Shown here one piece after another: positions 1 through 9,778 of a DNA stretch of 64,000 nt. The translations under genes and the position numbers were made by a program. Position 1 is the first letter of the stretch. Each line of letters starts with the position of its first letter. This stretch comes from Mucilaginibacter frigoritolerans (GTDB taxonomy: Bacteria > Bacteroidota > Bacteroidia > Sphingobacteriales > Sphingobacteriaceae). The notes beneath the pieces were generated by a model that did not search any database, was not told where the DNA came from, and saw only the letters and a program-made list of their open reading frames with translations. The stretch is from assembly GCF_007830615.1 (NCBI RefSeq), contig NZ_VLLI01000019.1, forward strand, positions 1 through 64,000. Direction: 5' to 3'.

Positions 1-1047
1 CTCTATTATGTTAAAACTGGCCGCTGCACCCACTCCGTCTGTTAAGCCTGCTGTTCTGGGTGTCCCGGCAAGGAGACTCACCGTTCCGTCCGTGCCGATC
101 TTCCGGATATCCCGGTTACCATACTCGGCTACATAAAAGTTTCCTGCTCCATCAAGAGCAACATCCGCCGGAAAGAAAAAATCCGCATTAGCTGATGTTC
201 CGTTCAGATAACCTTCATTACCGCTTCCAGATAGGGTACTCACGACCCCGGCTGGCGTGATCTTGCGGATTACCTGGTTATATTCATCTGCCACATATAG
301 ATTACCCGCCGAATCAAAGATCAGTCCCGATGGATGATCAAACTCCGCTGTGGTACTTGCGCCATTTACATAGCCTGCTGTACCATTTCCTGCAAACGTA
401 CTTACTGTTCCTGATGGCGTAATTTTTCGGATCACATGGTTACCCCAATCGCTCACATATACATTTCCTGAAGCATCTACTGCTGTACCAATGGGGAAAT
501 TAAATTCTGCATTAGCAGCAGGGCCATCAACGTATCCTTTAGTGCCATTACCAGCTAGTCGGCTTACTACTCCTGAAGCGGTAACCATGGATATGCTGTT
601 GCCGTAATTCTCAGCCACATACAGATTCCCGCTGACATCCTTTGACAAGCCTGTAGGATAATTCAGTTCCGTGCTAGTACCAACATTAGTAGCTAGCGTG
701 GTCACCACGCCCCCAGCACTGATGAATCGGATCCTGTTATTGCCACCATCTGACAAATAAAAATTTCCTAACTGATCCGGAAGCAGGCTGAAGGGCCGGA
801 AAAACTCAGCACCCGATCCGGTACCGTTGGCATATCCCTGAGTTCCCGTTGTGCTGCCTACAAAGGTAAGCGTCTGGCCATAGGCATAGGGTGCACCACC
901 CGTATTGGTTGGAAAGATTGGGCCAACGGGCAAGCCCGTTGTAAAGGAGAAGGTATTGTTGCCGTATGATATAGCAGGTACCTGGCTGAGGCCCTGAAGT
1001 GACAGCAATACTGACACCGTTATAATTAATAACTTGATCTTATTCAT
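1..1047 (-). CDS. NHL-repeat secreted protein (C-terminus outside window)
   Basis: Reading the minus strand from an ATG at 1047 gives 349 codons without a stop to the window edge, so the gene is partial. It starts with a signal peptide (MNKIKLLIITVSVLLSLQG). After about 60 residues come at least six NHL-type beta-propeller repeats of about 50 residues, each with a GNLYVAD-like strand and an IRKITPAG-like strand. NHL propellers are binding or scaffold domains; no catalytic motif is visible. It lies head-to-tail downstream of the YD-repeat gene, 130 bp away, and could be co-expressed with it. Function is inferred only from the repeat class. Confidence 0.85.
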   Translation of the reverse strand, partial: MNKIKLLIITVSVLLSLQGLSQVPAISYGNNTFSFTTGLPVGPIFPTNTGGAPYAYGQTLTFVGSTTGTQGYANGTGSGAEFFRPFSLLPDQLGNFYLSDGGNNRIRFISAGGVVTTLATNVGTSTELNYPTGLSKDVSGNLYVAENYGNSISMVTASGVVSRLAGNGTKGYVDGPAANAEFNFPIGTAVDASGNVYVSDWGNHVIRKITPSGTVSTFAGNGTAGYVNGASTTAEFDHPSGLIFDSAGNLYVADEYNQVIRKITPAGVVSTLSGSGNEGYLNGTSANADFFFPADVALDGAGNFYVAEYGNRDIRKIGTDGTVSLLAGTPRTAGLTDGVGAAASFNIIE

Positions 1048-1177
1048 TTATTTGTGATAAGCCGGTTAGCAGATGTTGTTGTATTTTGATTCTCTTAATA
1101 ATAGCGATTTATTTTAACTTAAATATAAAGTGGCAATGCAGAACACCTATACCAACCACTTTATATTTGCTTTGCTT

Positions 1178-4100
1178 TTAATCATTACTATTACTTAGTA
1201 ATAGATATGCCATTCCGGTTGATAAAACTACTGTTGAGGTAGAACAACTACCTTTTGCCGATGTTCCGGTACAGCCGTTCACCATTATGGAATTGGTACT
1301 TGACTGATTGGCACCTGCTGGTATCGTAATAGTCATTGGAGTACTGGTGGGAATAACCTCTCCACTGGCATCATAGGTAGTTGTCGTATTGATCTGGTAA
1401 TTAACCGTTATTGCTGTTGACAAGGTATAAGGAATCGTACCCGCTGCATCTGAAAAAGATTTAAAAGTGTAGATATTATTCGCTTGCGTGTTACCATCAA
1501 TATCCGTTGTAGTACCTGCTGAGGTTACCGTCATTTGTACATAAGGTGGTGCGGAATTTATCCCTCCAATATTGCACCCGTAAGCCTGCCCGGCATAGTT
1601 GTAACAGTAGCTTTTGATGATGTTGCCATATTGATCCTTTATATTACGCAAACGTAACAATCCGTCATACTCGTAATAGGTAGTCTCATTCTTTGCATCT
1701 GTCATACTTGTCGCCCCAACTAATGGATCATACGTATAAGTTGTCATCTGGGCGTTTACAGGATATAAACGCAACTCATCAATATTACCAGAACCGCTAA
1801 GTGTAACGGACGTTATCCCGGTAACCCGATGCTCATAGTAGGTCCAGCCATTAATGGTCGCCCCCTGTATAGGGTAACCGGAAATGGTGCCGGTAATGGA
1901 ATAAGGCGATGTATTTAGGGTCCAGTAAGAGATGATATAAGTAGTGGCCGCCGTTAAACCCGGGCGGCTTATTGCCCCGTTTGATAAATTATACGATTTA
2001 TATCCCGTTAAGGCAGCGGTAATACTGTCCCTCACTGTCGAAGGGATGGTCCAGTTCCCTGTGCCGTTAGATTCAAAGCTGGTATAGGCAATGTCGGCCT
2101 GGCCACCATTCACCACCGAAGCTATGGGATAGCTGGATACATAATCCCAAATATAATCATTCACTGGCCCTGTGGTTTTCTGCTGGTCAAGCAGGTTGCC
2201 ATAGGTATCGTAATTATTCAGCAGCAACCGGCTTTGTATCGGGTTGCTTGCTGCCTGGCTCTTAATTTCCTGCGGCAGCACAAAATTGTTAATCAGTTGA
2301 TAATTGATCAGCATTTTATCGGTAAGCAAGCCCCTTACATATTTTTCAGATTCGACCGGTACGCCTACCATATTGCGCGCCAGCATGGTATCAATGGCCG
2401 TAACGGCGTTTGCCGATAGCGGGATGCTGCTGTTAATGGCGGCTTCTTCCAGGGCGGTGCGGTTATAGTTGATTACCGTGTCGCCTTTGCTGTTAATGCT
2501 TACCGTCCTTACCGGCTGCATATTGGCAGCATCGTCATAATAGAAATTGGTAGTGGTTGAAACAGAATCGGTGCCAAGCGTATTGTAAGTCGTTTCGGTT
2601 GAGCTATTATGGAGAACCTGTTCAGAAGAAATATTGAATGGTATTGCAGTGATACCGCACCATCCATATTGGTTTTGACAGGCGGAAGTGCCATCAGAAC
2701 CACTTCCATTTGTATAAATGGTGGCAAATCCGGCAGCAAAGTTAGTAACGTTTGTTACAGGGTTAAACGAGTAAGTATTGCTGCTCATCTTAACCTTTTG
2801 GATTGCATTAAAATCGGTCTGGTATAACAACAGGCCACGCCGCCATTCCCGCGGATCTGTTGGCGGATAGGGAAAGAGCTTGGCAGTTGATGTTCCGATA
2901 TCCGGTGCGTTACTAAACTGAGATATAGTTTTGCCATTTTCACCGTTAGGCCCATACAGGGTAGTAACCGCCCCATAACCAATAACGCCCCCCTGTATTG
3001 ATCCTAATGAATATTTTGTAGAACTGTTTCTGGTAACTTTTGTAAACTGGCAAAACTGAGTGTAAGTAACTTCTAATTCTGGATCAGTCCAAATATTCTT
3101 AATGATACTTTGTTGAGTTGTCATATAGTCGTTTAGGGAATCAACGGGATTAATTACAAATCCTTCACTATAATTAAAATAACGGTCATTTATTGGCTGG
3201 GGATTCACGCCATCGTAATTGAGAATGCTCTTAACCCGCAAACCACCCACCATTTGGTTAAAGCTTTGCTGGCCCAATGACTGGCTGTAGGTTAGGTAAG
3301 CGTTCATGTCTACATAGTCCGGGGTGTTGGAAAAGTCTGTAGCCGAAGCATTGGTCCATACCTTAAGCGTATAGGTTCCGGCGGCCAGCAGGTTAAAATA
3401 GCTGCTTGCGTTGCCATTGTAACCGCCGGAGCTGCCATTTTCGGCCACAGGCCCCAAAGTAAATTGGGCAACGGTATTCCCGCTTGAATCCAATATCACT
3501 GCATAGGTCAGCACACTCGACTGGTCGGCCACTACTGTTGCACTAATAATGCTGGAAAAGTTTAACATTACATATTGCGGCTTGGTAATGGTAAAGGTGG
3601 AACTTTGCGTGCTGATAGGCTGGCTGGGAGTTACGTTCAGTACGATATTTGCCACGCCGGTTGTAAACTGCTCGGCACTAACCGGAATGCTATTAGGCTC
3701 ATAGTTAAATTGCGTATAACCACCTGTTGGGTAAGTGATTTGGGTTAGCATTTCGGCCTGCATATATTTACCGTTGAATCCCTTTACTGCTCCGGGGTCA
3801 TGATTGTTAGATGGCGTGAATCCGCTATTATACTGAAAAGAGGCAGGCCAATAATTTGACTGAGGCAGCGCAAAGTATAGGGGCGGCAAAAAACTAGTAT
3901 TTGAAATGGCGCCATTATAAAAACCCATATGATCCTGAGCGTAAGATCGTCTGGAAGGTAAATGCAACGGGTTATATTGAAATGACCATAACATATAAGC
4001 TGAATTATTGAGCGCCTGGCGCTTAAGGCTCATGAGTTTTAACCGCTGGTGCACGTAGGAAGTATCCGACGTGGGGCCTGGCAATTCATTGCCTGGCATT

Positions 4101-5200
4101 GCGGCGGCCTGCGTATAAGTGTAATTGAACAAATAATCATCAATCTGTTTGTTTAATAGTTTAGAAAAAACCTGAATCTCCGAAAGTGCAAATGCACCGT
4201 TGAGATCAAGTCTCCCGGTTGTACTCGGAATGAATGTAACTTTTGTTAAATCAGATTCTATAGTGGCAACAGAAAGCATGAACAACTGCTGATTTTGAAG
4301 ATGGGTAGCCATTCCGCCGTTAGACAAAAGCCCGCATGATTCTGTGGTATTCCCATAATTATCACCTGTTTTATATTGTGTCCAATCGCTTTGAGTAATA
4401 TGCGTATCCTGGGTAATAAGATTACTATACGAATAGGTAAAATTTACTTTTTCACCAACCGGAGAAGTAATAGTGTTAAGATACCAGGCTGTTGGAAATT
4501 GTAATCCACCGACAGTATTACCGTAAGTTATTGTGTTGGTCTCAGTAAAATTATTACCATTGCCGAATAACAACCTGGTGCCGTCTTCCAGTATTACAGT
4601 CCAATAGTTAGGGCTCGAATAGTAAACCTGTATGTTACTTGCCGGCATGGTACTTACAGACCCATCGGCTTTCAATAGCAACCGGTAAGATCTACCCATC
4701 GCGTTAATTGTATAAATATCCTGTTCACTGTCTCCGTTCAGATTGGCAACGTCTGCCTGATGTTTTTGGTAATAGTCTGAAGGCGTCGTTGCCGAGGTAA
4801 AGTCATTTTGATTGGTGTAAAAGCTCGCGTAAGCGAAGTAAGAAAATTCATCAGGAAGCCCCCTAACCGTTCGGGTTATTACACCTCCTGCGTTTAAAGA
4901 CCAGCCAAGTCCGACATTAGAAGCCACGTCGCCTACTCTGTTACCTGCTGCATGGTAAGAGATATCTATGGGAACTGTTAAACTTCTTCCTTTTAACTGG
5001 TAAATTGGTATGCTGATGTTGGGCAGGCCGGTATAGAGGCTCACCGGCCACTCGGCATAGCGGCCAAGGCTTGATGCATTCGGTGAGGGTGGTACATAGT
5101 TTCTGAGGCTTTCCAGGGATGGGTCCACCTGAGCAAATGCGGAAAACGGAAATTGAACTATTATTAATAAAGAAACTAATGTTAAAAGTGCTTTTTTCAT
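1178..5200 (-). CDS. Large secreted YD/RHS-type repeat protein
   Basis: About 1,340 residues starting at MKKALLTLVSLLIIVQF, a clear signal peptide; an in-frame upstream ATG at 5215 would place five polar residues before it and is less likely. The N-terminal third has the pattern of Bacteroidota RHS-family secreted proteins (SLGRYAEWPVSLYTG, then VPIDISYHAAG, then VGLGWSLNAGGVITR). Near the C-terminus there is a YD-type stretch (YYEYDGLLRLRNIKDQYGN), followed by a Thr/Ser-rich tail. The long RHS beta-cocoon core and toxin tip of polymorphic toxins are not seen, so this resembles the tail-less surface form. Its substrate and role are unknown. The adjacent pseudopilus-like operon could be related to its export, but nothing in the sequence proves it. 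Confidence 0.8.
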   Translation of the reverse strand: MKKALLTLVSLLIIVQFPFSAFAQVDPSLESLRNYVPPSPNASSLGRYAEWPVSLYTGLPNISIPIYQLKGRSLTVPIDISYHAAGNRVGDVASNVGLGWSLNAGGVITRTVRGLPDEFSYFAYASFYTNQNDFTSATTPSDYYQKHQADVANLNGDSEQDIYTINAMGRSYRLLLKADGSVSTMPASNIQVYYSSPNYWTVILEDGTRLLFGNGNNFTETNTITYGNTVGGLQFPTAWYLNTITSPVGEKVNFTYSYSNLITQDTHITQSDWTQYKTGDNYGNTTESCGLLSNGGMATHLQNQQLFMLSVATIESDLTKVTFIPSTTGRLDLNGAFALSEIQVFSKLLNKQIDDYLFNYTYTQAAAMPGNELPGPTSDTSYVHQRLKLMSLKRQALNNSAYMLWSFQYNPLHLPSRRSYAQDHMGFYNGAISNTSFLPPLYFALPQSNYWPASFQYNSGFTPSNNHDPGAVKGFNGKYMQAEMLTQITYPTGGYTQFNYEPNSIPVSAEQFTTGVANIVLNVTPSQPISTQSSTFTITKPQYVMLNFSSIISATVVADQSSVLTYAVILDSSGNTVAQFTLGPVAENGSSGGYNGNASSYFNLLAAGTYTLKVWTNASATDFSNTPDYVDMNAYLTYSQSLGQQSFNQMVGGLRVKSILNYDGVNPQPINDRYFNYSEGFVINPVDSLNDYMTTQQSIIKNIWTDPELEVTYTQFCQFTKVTRNSSTKYSLGSIQGGVIGYGAVTTLYGPNGENGKTISQFSNAPDIGTSTAKLFPYPPTDPREWRRGLLLYQTDFNAIQKVKMSSNTYSFNPVTNVTNFAAGFATIYTNGSGSDGTSACQNQYGWCGITAIPFNISSEQVLHNSSTETTYNTLGTDSVSTTTNFYYDDAANMQPVRTVSINSKGDTVINYNRTALEEAAINSSIPLSANAVTAIDTMLARNMVGVPVESEKYVRGLLTDKMLINYQLINNFVLPQEIKSQAASNPIQSRLLLNNYDTYGNLLDQQKTTGPVNDYIWDYVSSYPIASVVNGGQADIAYTSFESNGTGNWTIPSTVRDSITAALTGYKSYNLSNGAISRPGLTAATTYIISYWTLNTSPYSITGTISGYPIQGATINGWTYYEHRVTGITSVTLSGSGNIDELRLYPVNAQMTTYTYDPLVGATSMTDAKNETTYYEYDGLLRLRNIKDQYGNIIKSYCYNYAGQAYGCNIGGINSAPPYVQMTVTSAGTTTDIDGNTQANNIYTFKSFSDAAGTIPYTLSTAITVNYQINTTTTYDASGEVIPTSTPMTITIPAGANQSSTNSIMVNGCTGTSAKGSCSTSTVVLSTGMAYLLLSNSND

Positions 5201-5711
5201 GAAAATATAAGGCAACCTTTTTAATTTAAATGTGATGATTAAAGATCAGGTGTGATATCAATTCAAACCAATAATGACATAATTCACCACTTCAAACCTT
5301 TGAAAGGAAACATGAAGCAATGTTATTATATCAGCACTTGATATGTGCGATAAAAATTGATATTAAGATTTGATTAATACTTTGATTTCTGAGCTATCTG
5401 ACAAGAACTTGCCGTAATCGTAAATATTATTGGATAAGATTGCGATATTCATATTTTTTTATTCTAATTGTGATTAGTTTTAAAGTTTTCTAATATATGT
5501 TTTTTATCTTATACAATAAAAAACATATATTTGTATTTTTTTAATTATTCAATAGATATTCTTTTAGGAGGGTTCCGCTTTGCTTTTCCAAGAATTATCA
5601 AATCAATACCCAGGCTGACTTCATATATTTTACAGCCGATGAAGTATAGTTTATTTTTATTAATTCCATCTCCATGTTTAAAATATCAAAGATTTTGTAC
5701 TTTAGCCCGCA
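5201..5711. other. Intergenic region, divergent promoters
   Basis: About 510 AT-rich bases between the divergent YD-repeat gene and the lipoprotein operon. A TATATTTG at 5526-5533 matches the Bacteroidota -7 element TAnnTTTG but has no good upstream TTTG. A TACTTTAG at 5698-5705 lies just before the lipoprotein start. A 77-codon ORF at 5531-5764 has no signal of being real. No RNA gene or repeat was recognised. Confidence 0.4.
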
Positions 5712-6671
5712 ATGAAACTAAGGCCTTTACTTTATCTGCTTCCAATTCTATTTGCTGGCATTAACTTGCTATCTTCTTGCGATGATATCATTGAACCATC
5801 CATCAGCAAAAGCATTGTTAACCCTGAAGCACCTGCAAATCAATATGTCAGTACCAACTACAATATTAATTTCTGGTGGGACCCCGTGAACCATGCATTA
5901 ACTTATCATTTACAGGTGGTAACCCCCACTTTTGCAGCTCCCGGAAACCTGATCCTTGATACCGTTATCGCTGCAAATAAATTTTCATTTACCATGAGTC
6001 CCGGTAATTACCAATGGCGCGTAATGGCCGAGAATGGCAGTTCGCAAACAGCTTATTCTACTCCCAAGAGTTTTACCATTGCTTTGTCATCTATTACGCA
6101 GCAAACAGTACTATTAAATGCTCCTGCAAACAATTCCCTCACCAATCAAAGCAGTACAACGTTTCAATGGGGAAGCCTTTACGGAGCCACACAATACCGT
6201 TTGGAAATTGACACCAATAATTTTGCGAATGCCAATTCCCTGGTGCTAAACCAGGCATATTCAGGCCAGCAGGTTAATTTCACATTTCCCAAAAACCAGG
6301 CGTATCAATGGCGTGTAAGGGCAGAAAATGATACGGCGCAATCACAGTGGTCGGCCATTAATATTGTAACGTTTGATAATATACCACCTGCTGCGCCAAC
6401 TCTGATCTCTCCAGCCAACGCCGCAACGGTAAGTCTGCCGGTTTCTCTGCAATGGAATGCTTCAGCAACTGCGGTAAAATATAAAGTATACATTTTTCAG
6501 AGTGATTCTGTCACTTTGTATAACAGCAGCTTCCCTGTTCAGGTAACTACTACCTCCTATAGTTTTAATCTTGGGACTTCCGGCAGCAAAGTTTACTGGA
6601 AGGTAACCGCCTTTGATGCCGCCGGTAACGAAAGTGCTGCAAGCACCCTGAATAATTTTGTTTTGCAATAA
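5712..6671 (+). CDS. Lipoprotein with three Ig/FnIII-like repeats
   Basis: 319 residues. The N-terminus is a lipoprotein signal (LLYLLPILFAGINLLSSCDD) with a lipobox ending in Cys near residue 23, so the protein should be membrane-anchored. Three beta-sandwich-like repeats follow, each with a W-D/G-x-V/A-x-x-A-x-x-Y-x-L/V pattern (WWDPVNHALTYHLQV, WGSLYGATQYRLEI, WNASATAVKYKVYI), typical of FnIII/Ig-like folds. It is the first gene of a plus-strand run ending in a GspF-like protein, and the next gene begins 11 bp downstream. A role as an accessory or surface part of that apparatus is inferred from position only. Confidence 0.8.
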   Translation: MKLRPLLYLLPILFAGINLLSSCDDIIEPSISKSIVNPEAPANQYVSTNYNINFWWDPVNHALTYHLQVVTPTFAAPGNLILDTVIAANKFSFTMSPGNYQWRVMAENGSSQTAYSTPKSFTIALSSITQQTVLLNAPANNSLTNQSSTTFQWGSLYGATQYRLEIDTNNFANANSLVLNQAYSGQQVNFTFPKNQAYQWRVRAENDTAQSQWSAINIVTFDNIPPAAPTLISPANAATVSLPVSLQWNASATAVKYKVYIFQSDSVTLYNSSFPVQVTTTSYSFNLGTSGSKVYWKVTAFDAAGNESAASTLNNFVLQ

Positions 6672-6682
6672 TCCCAAGGGGC

Positions 6683-7189
6683 ATGAAAAACAAAAAACTC
6701 ACTTACGTTTTAGGGCTTGCTGTGTTAGTGGTATGGGGGATGATTATTTACCGTGTGTTTAATGCTGCCGCGGATAATAACGATGATGCTACTACAGTAA
6801 GTAATGCGCCACAAAAAAAAGAACCCTATAATGATGAGACTATAGTAAAAGATACTACACATCTGTTGTTGAACTATAGAGACCCTTTTAGCTTAATTAA
6901 ACTAAAAGACACCGCTGAATTGCCTGTAAAAAAGATCCTATCTAGAAATATGATCCCGGTCCCAGCAAAACCGGCATTTAATTGGGGGTTTATCCGCTAT
7001 GCAGGCTATATTCGTAACCCAGCAACCAAAAAACTGGTGGCTATGGTTAGCATTAATGGTAAAAATGAAATGTTTGTGGAAGGACAGACCAAAGACCAGG
7101 TAAAGTTGCTCAAAAACCTGCGGGATTCAATCAAGATCAGCTATAGCGGCAAAGTGAAATTTATACCAATGAGCACAAGTACTTTATGA
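6683..7189 (+). CDS. GspC/PilP-like inner-membrane protein
   Basis: 168 residues with one N-terminal membrane helix (residues 6-25, LTYVLGLAVLVVWGMIIYRVF) and a periplasmic remainder. A DPF motif near residue 73 and a C-terminal beta-rich domain (RYAGYIRNPATKKLVAMVS, then MFVEGQT) resemble the homology region of GspC/PilP-type proteins, which link the inner-membrane platform to the secretin in type II secretion and type IV pili. Its stop codon overlaps the start of the next gene (ATGA). Context with prepilin and GspF-like genes supports the call. Overall similarity is weak, so the family assignment is an inference. Confidence 0.6.
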   Translation: MKNKKLTYVLGLAVLVVWGMIIYRVFNAAADNNDDATTVSNAPQKKEPYNDETIVKDTTHLLLNYRDPFSLIKLKDTAELPVKKILSRNMIPVPAKPAFNWGFIRYAGYIRNPATKKLVAMVSINGKNEMFVEGQTKDQVKLLKNLRDSIKISYSGKVKFIPMSTSTL

Positions 7190-7662
7190 AGAAACGATTA
7201 CTAGCCATATTATTATTAATTTCGGGCTATGCCTGTGCACAAACCATGCCCGAGATGAGCACTAAGGTTCGCATCACTGCAACCGACAAAACCATCGTTG
7301 CTGAAGTGAACGAAGTGACCGAGGTTACCTCGCCCAAAGCAGACCTGTTTTATTTTTGGTATTATGCCGGTGGCATTCACTCAACCCAGGGAGGATATAG
7401 TGGCAAGCTGCTGGATGGCTACTATAACGAATATTATCTAAGCAAAAGCCTCAAACAACAGGGCACTTTTAAAAAGGGATTAAAAAACGGTAACTGGAAA
7501 AGCTGGAACGAAGACGGCACCTTAAAAGAAGATATACTGTGGAAAAACGGGAAAGTCGTAATAGAAAAAGAGGTTCCTATCTGGAAAAAATTACCATTTT
7601 TCAAGCACAAAAAAGTACATACCGATAGCACAGTGGCCATTGTTAATAAAGCAAGCAAATAA
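7186..7662 (+). CDS. Secreted protein with MORN-like repeats
   Basis: 158 residues with a signal peptide (MKKRLLAILLLISGYACAQ). The second half has MORN_2-like strands (LKQQGTFKKGLKNGNWKSWN, then GTLKEDILWKNGKVV), the pattern found in many Bacteroidota toxin-antitoxin-like and surface proteins that act as small beta-sheet scaffolds. The start overlaps the stop of the GspC-like gene by ATGA, which argues for translational coupling. Role in the operon is unknown. Confidence 0.7.
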   Translation: MKKRLLAILLLISGYACAQTMPEMSTKVRITATDKTIVAEVNEVTEVTSPKADLFYFWYYAGGIHSTQGGYSGKLLDGYYNEYYLSKSLKQQGTFKKGLKNGNWKSWNEDGTLKEDILWKNGKVVIEKEVPIWKKLPFFKHKKVHTDSTVAIVNKASK

Positions 7663-7674
7663 CCGGATTAAACC

Positions 7675-8940
7675 ATGCTGAAGGCGTCAGCCCTTTATAT
7701 TGTTATCATCATTGCGCTGGTCATAGGGCTGATCTGTTCTTCTCTCATCGTAGCGGCTTATTATTATAAGTTCGAATACCAAAAGAAATTCCGCTATAGC
7801 AGGCTGGAAAGCAACCTCCAATCTGGCGTTAACATTTTACTTGCGGGAGAAGATACTTCCTTCACTACGGAAAAAACATTTAGTCTTTTTGGCGGCGACG
7901 CGGATTCCGTATCCCTCAAAAAGTTAAACTGGGGGATATACAATATCGGTGTGGCAAAAGCTATCATACAAAAAGATACCCTGTACCAAACTTTCTCCAT
8001 CGCCAACACCATCGATTCTACAAAATGGGCAGCCATCTACTTAGTGGATGAAGACCGGCCTTTTTCTTTAAGCGGAAAAACCACTATAAGGGGCGATGCC
8101 TATATTCCTAAAGCAGGAGTGCAGGAAGCCTATATCGATAATAAAGCTTACAGCGGCGATAAGCGCCTGATTATTGGCACAAAGCATACTAGCGCAAAAA
8201 CATTACCGGTACTTAATAGTAACCGATTAACACTATTACAAAGTTTCTTTAATAAAGATTCAACAATTGTACGAACCCTGCCTAAGGCAGACTCCCTCCA
8301 GCAATCCTTTCTTTTAGCCACACAAGTTTTCAATTTTAAAAAGCAAGCGCAGACAATCAGCAACATCAAACTAAAAGACAATATCATTTTACGATCGGAT
8401 ACTTCCATCGTTATTGACAGTACAGCAGAACTGCATAACATTTTAATCTTTGCTAAATCCATCACCATAAAAAGCGGCTTTCATGGCAATTGCCAGCTCT
8501 TTGCTACCGATTCTATTTTTGTGGGGGCGCGTTGCCATTTTGATTATCCTTCCTGCCTGGGCGTATTACGCTATCAATCGGCAGTATCCACTACTCAGGA
8601 AAAGATTACTTTAGGTCCGGGAGATTATTTTAGTGGTATTATTTTTAACTACGAAAAAGCGCAGAATCAATTGAAGCCATCCATTTCCATTGGGAAACAT
8701 ACGCAGATAATTGGTCAGGTATACTCACAGGGCATATTGGAATTAAAGGATAGTACCGAAGTGGACGGCAGTGTTTTTACAAGCCTGTTTTACTACCGTA
8801 ACGCATTTACGTTATTTGAAAATTACCTGATCAATACCACTATCAATTCGAAAGCACTCTCGCCTTATTACCTTAGCGGAGATTTACTGCCGGTTGCCAG
8901 TAAAAAGAAGAAAGTTTTACAATGGCTGGAAGCAAATTAA
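7675..8940 (+). CDS. GspK/PilX-like membrane-anchored protein
   Basis: 421 residues with a prepilin-like hydrophobic N-terminus (KASALYIVIIIALVIGLICS) right after a short basic stretch, as in GspK/PilX minor pilins. It lacks the Glu at position 5 of a standard prepilin, as GspK proteins do. The rest is beta-rich; segments at about 225-300 and 335-370 (ILRSDTSIVIDSTAELHNI, ISIGKHTQIIGQVYSQGIL) look like a right-handed beta-solenoid of the polymer-forming/bactofilin type. It lies between the MORN-like gene and two prepilin genes and overlaps the next start by about 19 bp. A minor-pilin role is inferred from order and N-terminus. Confidence 0.6.
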   Translation: MLKASALYIVIIIALVIGLICSSLIVAAYYYKFEYQKKFRYSRLESNLQSGVNILLAGEDTSFTTEKTFSLFGGDADSVSLKKLNWGIYNIGVAKAIIQKDTLYQTFSIANTIDSTKWAAIYLVDEDRPFSLSGKTTIRGDAYIPKAGVQEAYIDNKAYSGDKRLIIGTKHTSAKTLPVLNSNRLTLLQSFFNKDSTIVRTLPKADSLQQSFLLATQVFNFKKQAQTISNIKLKDNIILRSDTSIVIDSTAELHNILIFAKSITIKSGFHGNCQLFATDSIFVGARCHFDYPSCLGVLRYQSAVSTTQEKITLGPGDYFSGIIFNYEKAQNQLKPSISIGKHTQIIGQVYSQGILELKDSTEVDGSVFTSLFYYRNAFTLFENYLINTTINSKALSPYYLSGDLLPVASKKKKVLQWLEAN

Positions 8941-9272
8941 ATAACAAGGTAAAGGCCTCCACCCTAATGGAAGTCATCGTTTCCATGGTGGTTATCGTCA
9001 TTGTGTTCGGTATTGCTATGATGATCTATACCAATGTTTTGCGGCTGTCATTATCTGCCAAAAAAATCCGTGCACAGGCTTTATTACAGGAAGCCATGAT
9101 CAATGCGGAACGTGACAGTATTAAAACCACACAAACTTTTCAAGTAGATGATTTCAGGATTGAACAAGAAATAAAACCTTATTTGGGCAACAATGCATTA
9201 ACGGATATCCACTTAACGGCATATGATCAAAATCAGCAAAAAATAGCCGAAATGGAAAAAGCAATTTACTGA
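8922..9272 (+). CDS. Prepilin-like protein (GspI-like)
   Basis: 116 residues. After a short basic leader the sequence KASTLMEVIVSMVVIVIVFG matches a type IV prepilin N-terminus: small residue at the cleavage site, hydrophobic stretch and the conserved Glu at mature position 5. Size and position before a second prepilin suit GspI of type II secretion. The gene overlaps the previous one, and its stop (TGA) is immediately followed by the next start. No prepilin peptidase lies in the window. Confidence 0.7.
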   Translation: MAGSKLNNKVKASTLMEVIVSMVVIVIVFGIAMMIYTNVLRLSLSAKKIRAQALLQEAMINAERDSIKTTQTFQVDDFRIEQEIKPYLGNNALTDIHLTAYDQNQQKIAEMEKAIY

Positions 9273-9778
9273 TGAATAAGCATAACGTTAAAGCCTTTAC
9301 CCTACTGGAAGTAGCCATTACTATGCTTATTACAGCAATATTAATTGGCCTTGCTTATACTTCCTATGGGATTCTTGTTAAATCTTACCGCTCCTTCGTT
9401 GTAAAAAATGATAGTATGCAGGAATTAGTTAGCCTGGATCACGTATTAGCAAGAGATTTTGATAGAGCAGAGATTGTTACTAAAGACAATGAAGGTATTA
9501 TTTTAAAAAACACTCAGTACTCCATAAAATACAGCATTAGCCCCACTTTCATTGTTCGCGAAGCGCTGAAAACCGATACCTTTAATGTTCAAATTCAGGA
9601 TATGCAAACGTCGTTTGAGCACGTTCCGATAATCGAAGTGCAGGAAACAGAAGAACAAAACCGCATTGACGAACTGAGCTTTACCTTATTGTTTCAGAAC
9701 GAAAAAATTCCTTATCATTACGGCAAACGATATAGTGCTGCAAACCTTATTCAACGAAATCCAAATGCCATCCATTGA
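9272..9778 (+). CDS. Prepilin-like protein (GspJ-like)
   Basis: 168 residues with a textbook prepilin motif (VKAFTLLEVAITMLITAIL): cleavage after Ala, Phe at +1, Glu at +5, then a hydrophobic helix. The larger soluble domain and the place between the GspI-like and GspF-like genes fit GspJ or another minor pseudopilin. Start overlaps the previous stop by one base (TGATG arrangement). Confidence 0.72.
   Translation: MNKHNVKAFTLLEVAITMLITAILIGLAYTSYGILVKSYRSFVVKNDSMQELVSLDHVLARDFDRAEIVTKDNEGIILKNTQYSIKYSISPTFIVREALKTDTFNVQIQDMQTSFEHVPIIEVQETEEQNRIDELSFTLLFQNEKIPYHYGKRYSAANLIQRNPNAIH

Noticed and set aside
5531..5764. 77-codon plus-strand ORF before the lipoprotein gene
   Set aside because: Overlaps the lipoprotein start and lacks any conserved feature; lies in the promoter region.
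8148..8468. 106-codon minus-strand ORF within the GspK-like gene
   Set aside because: Antisense to an operon gene with continuous plus-strand coding; no family resemblance.
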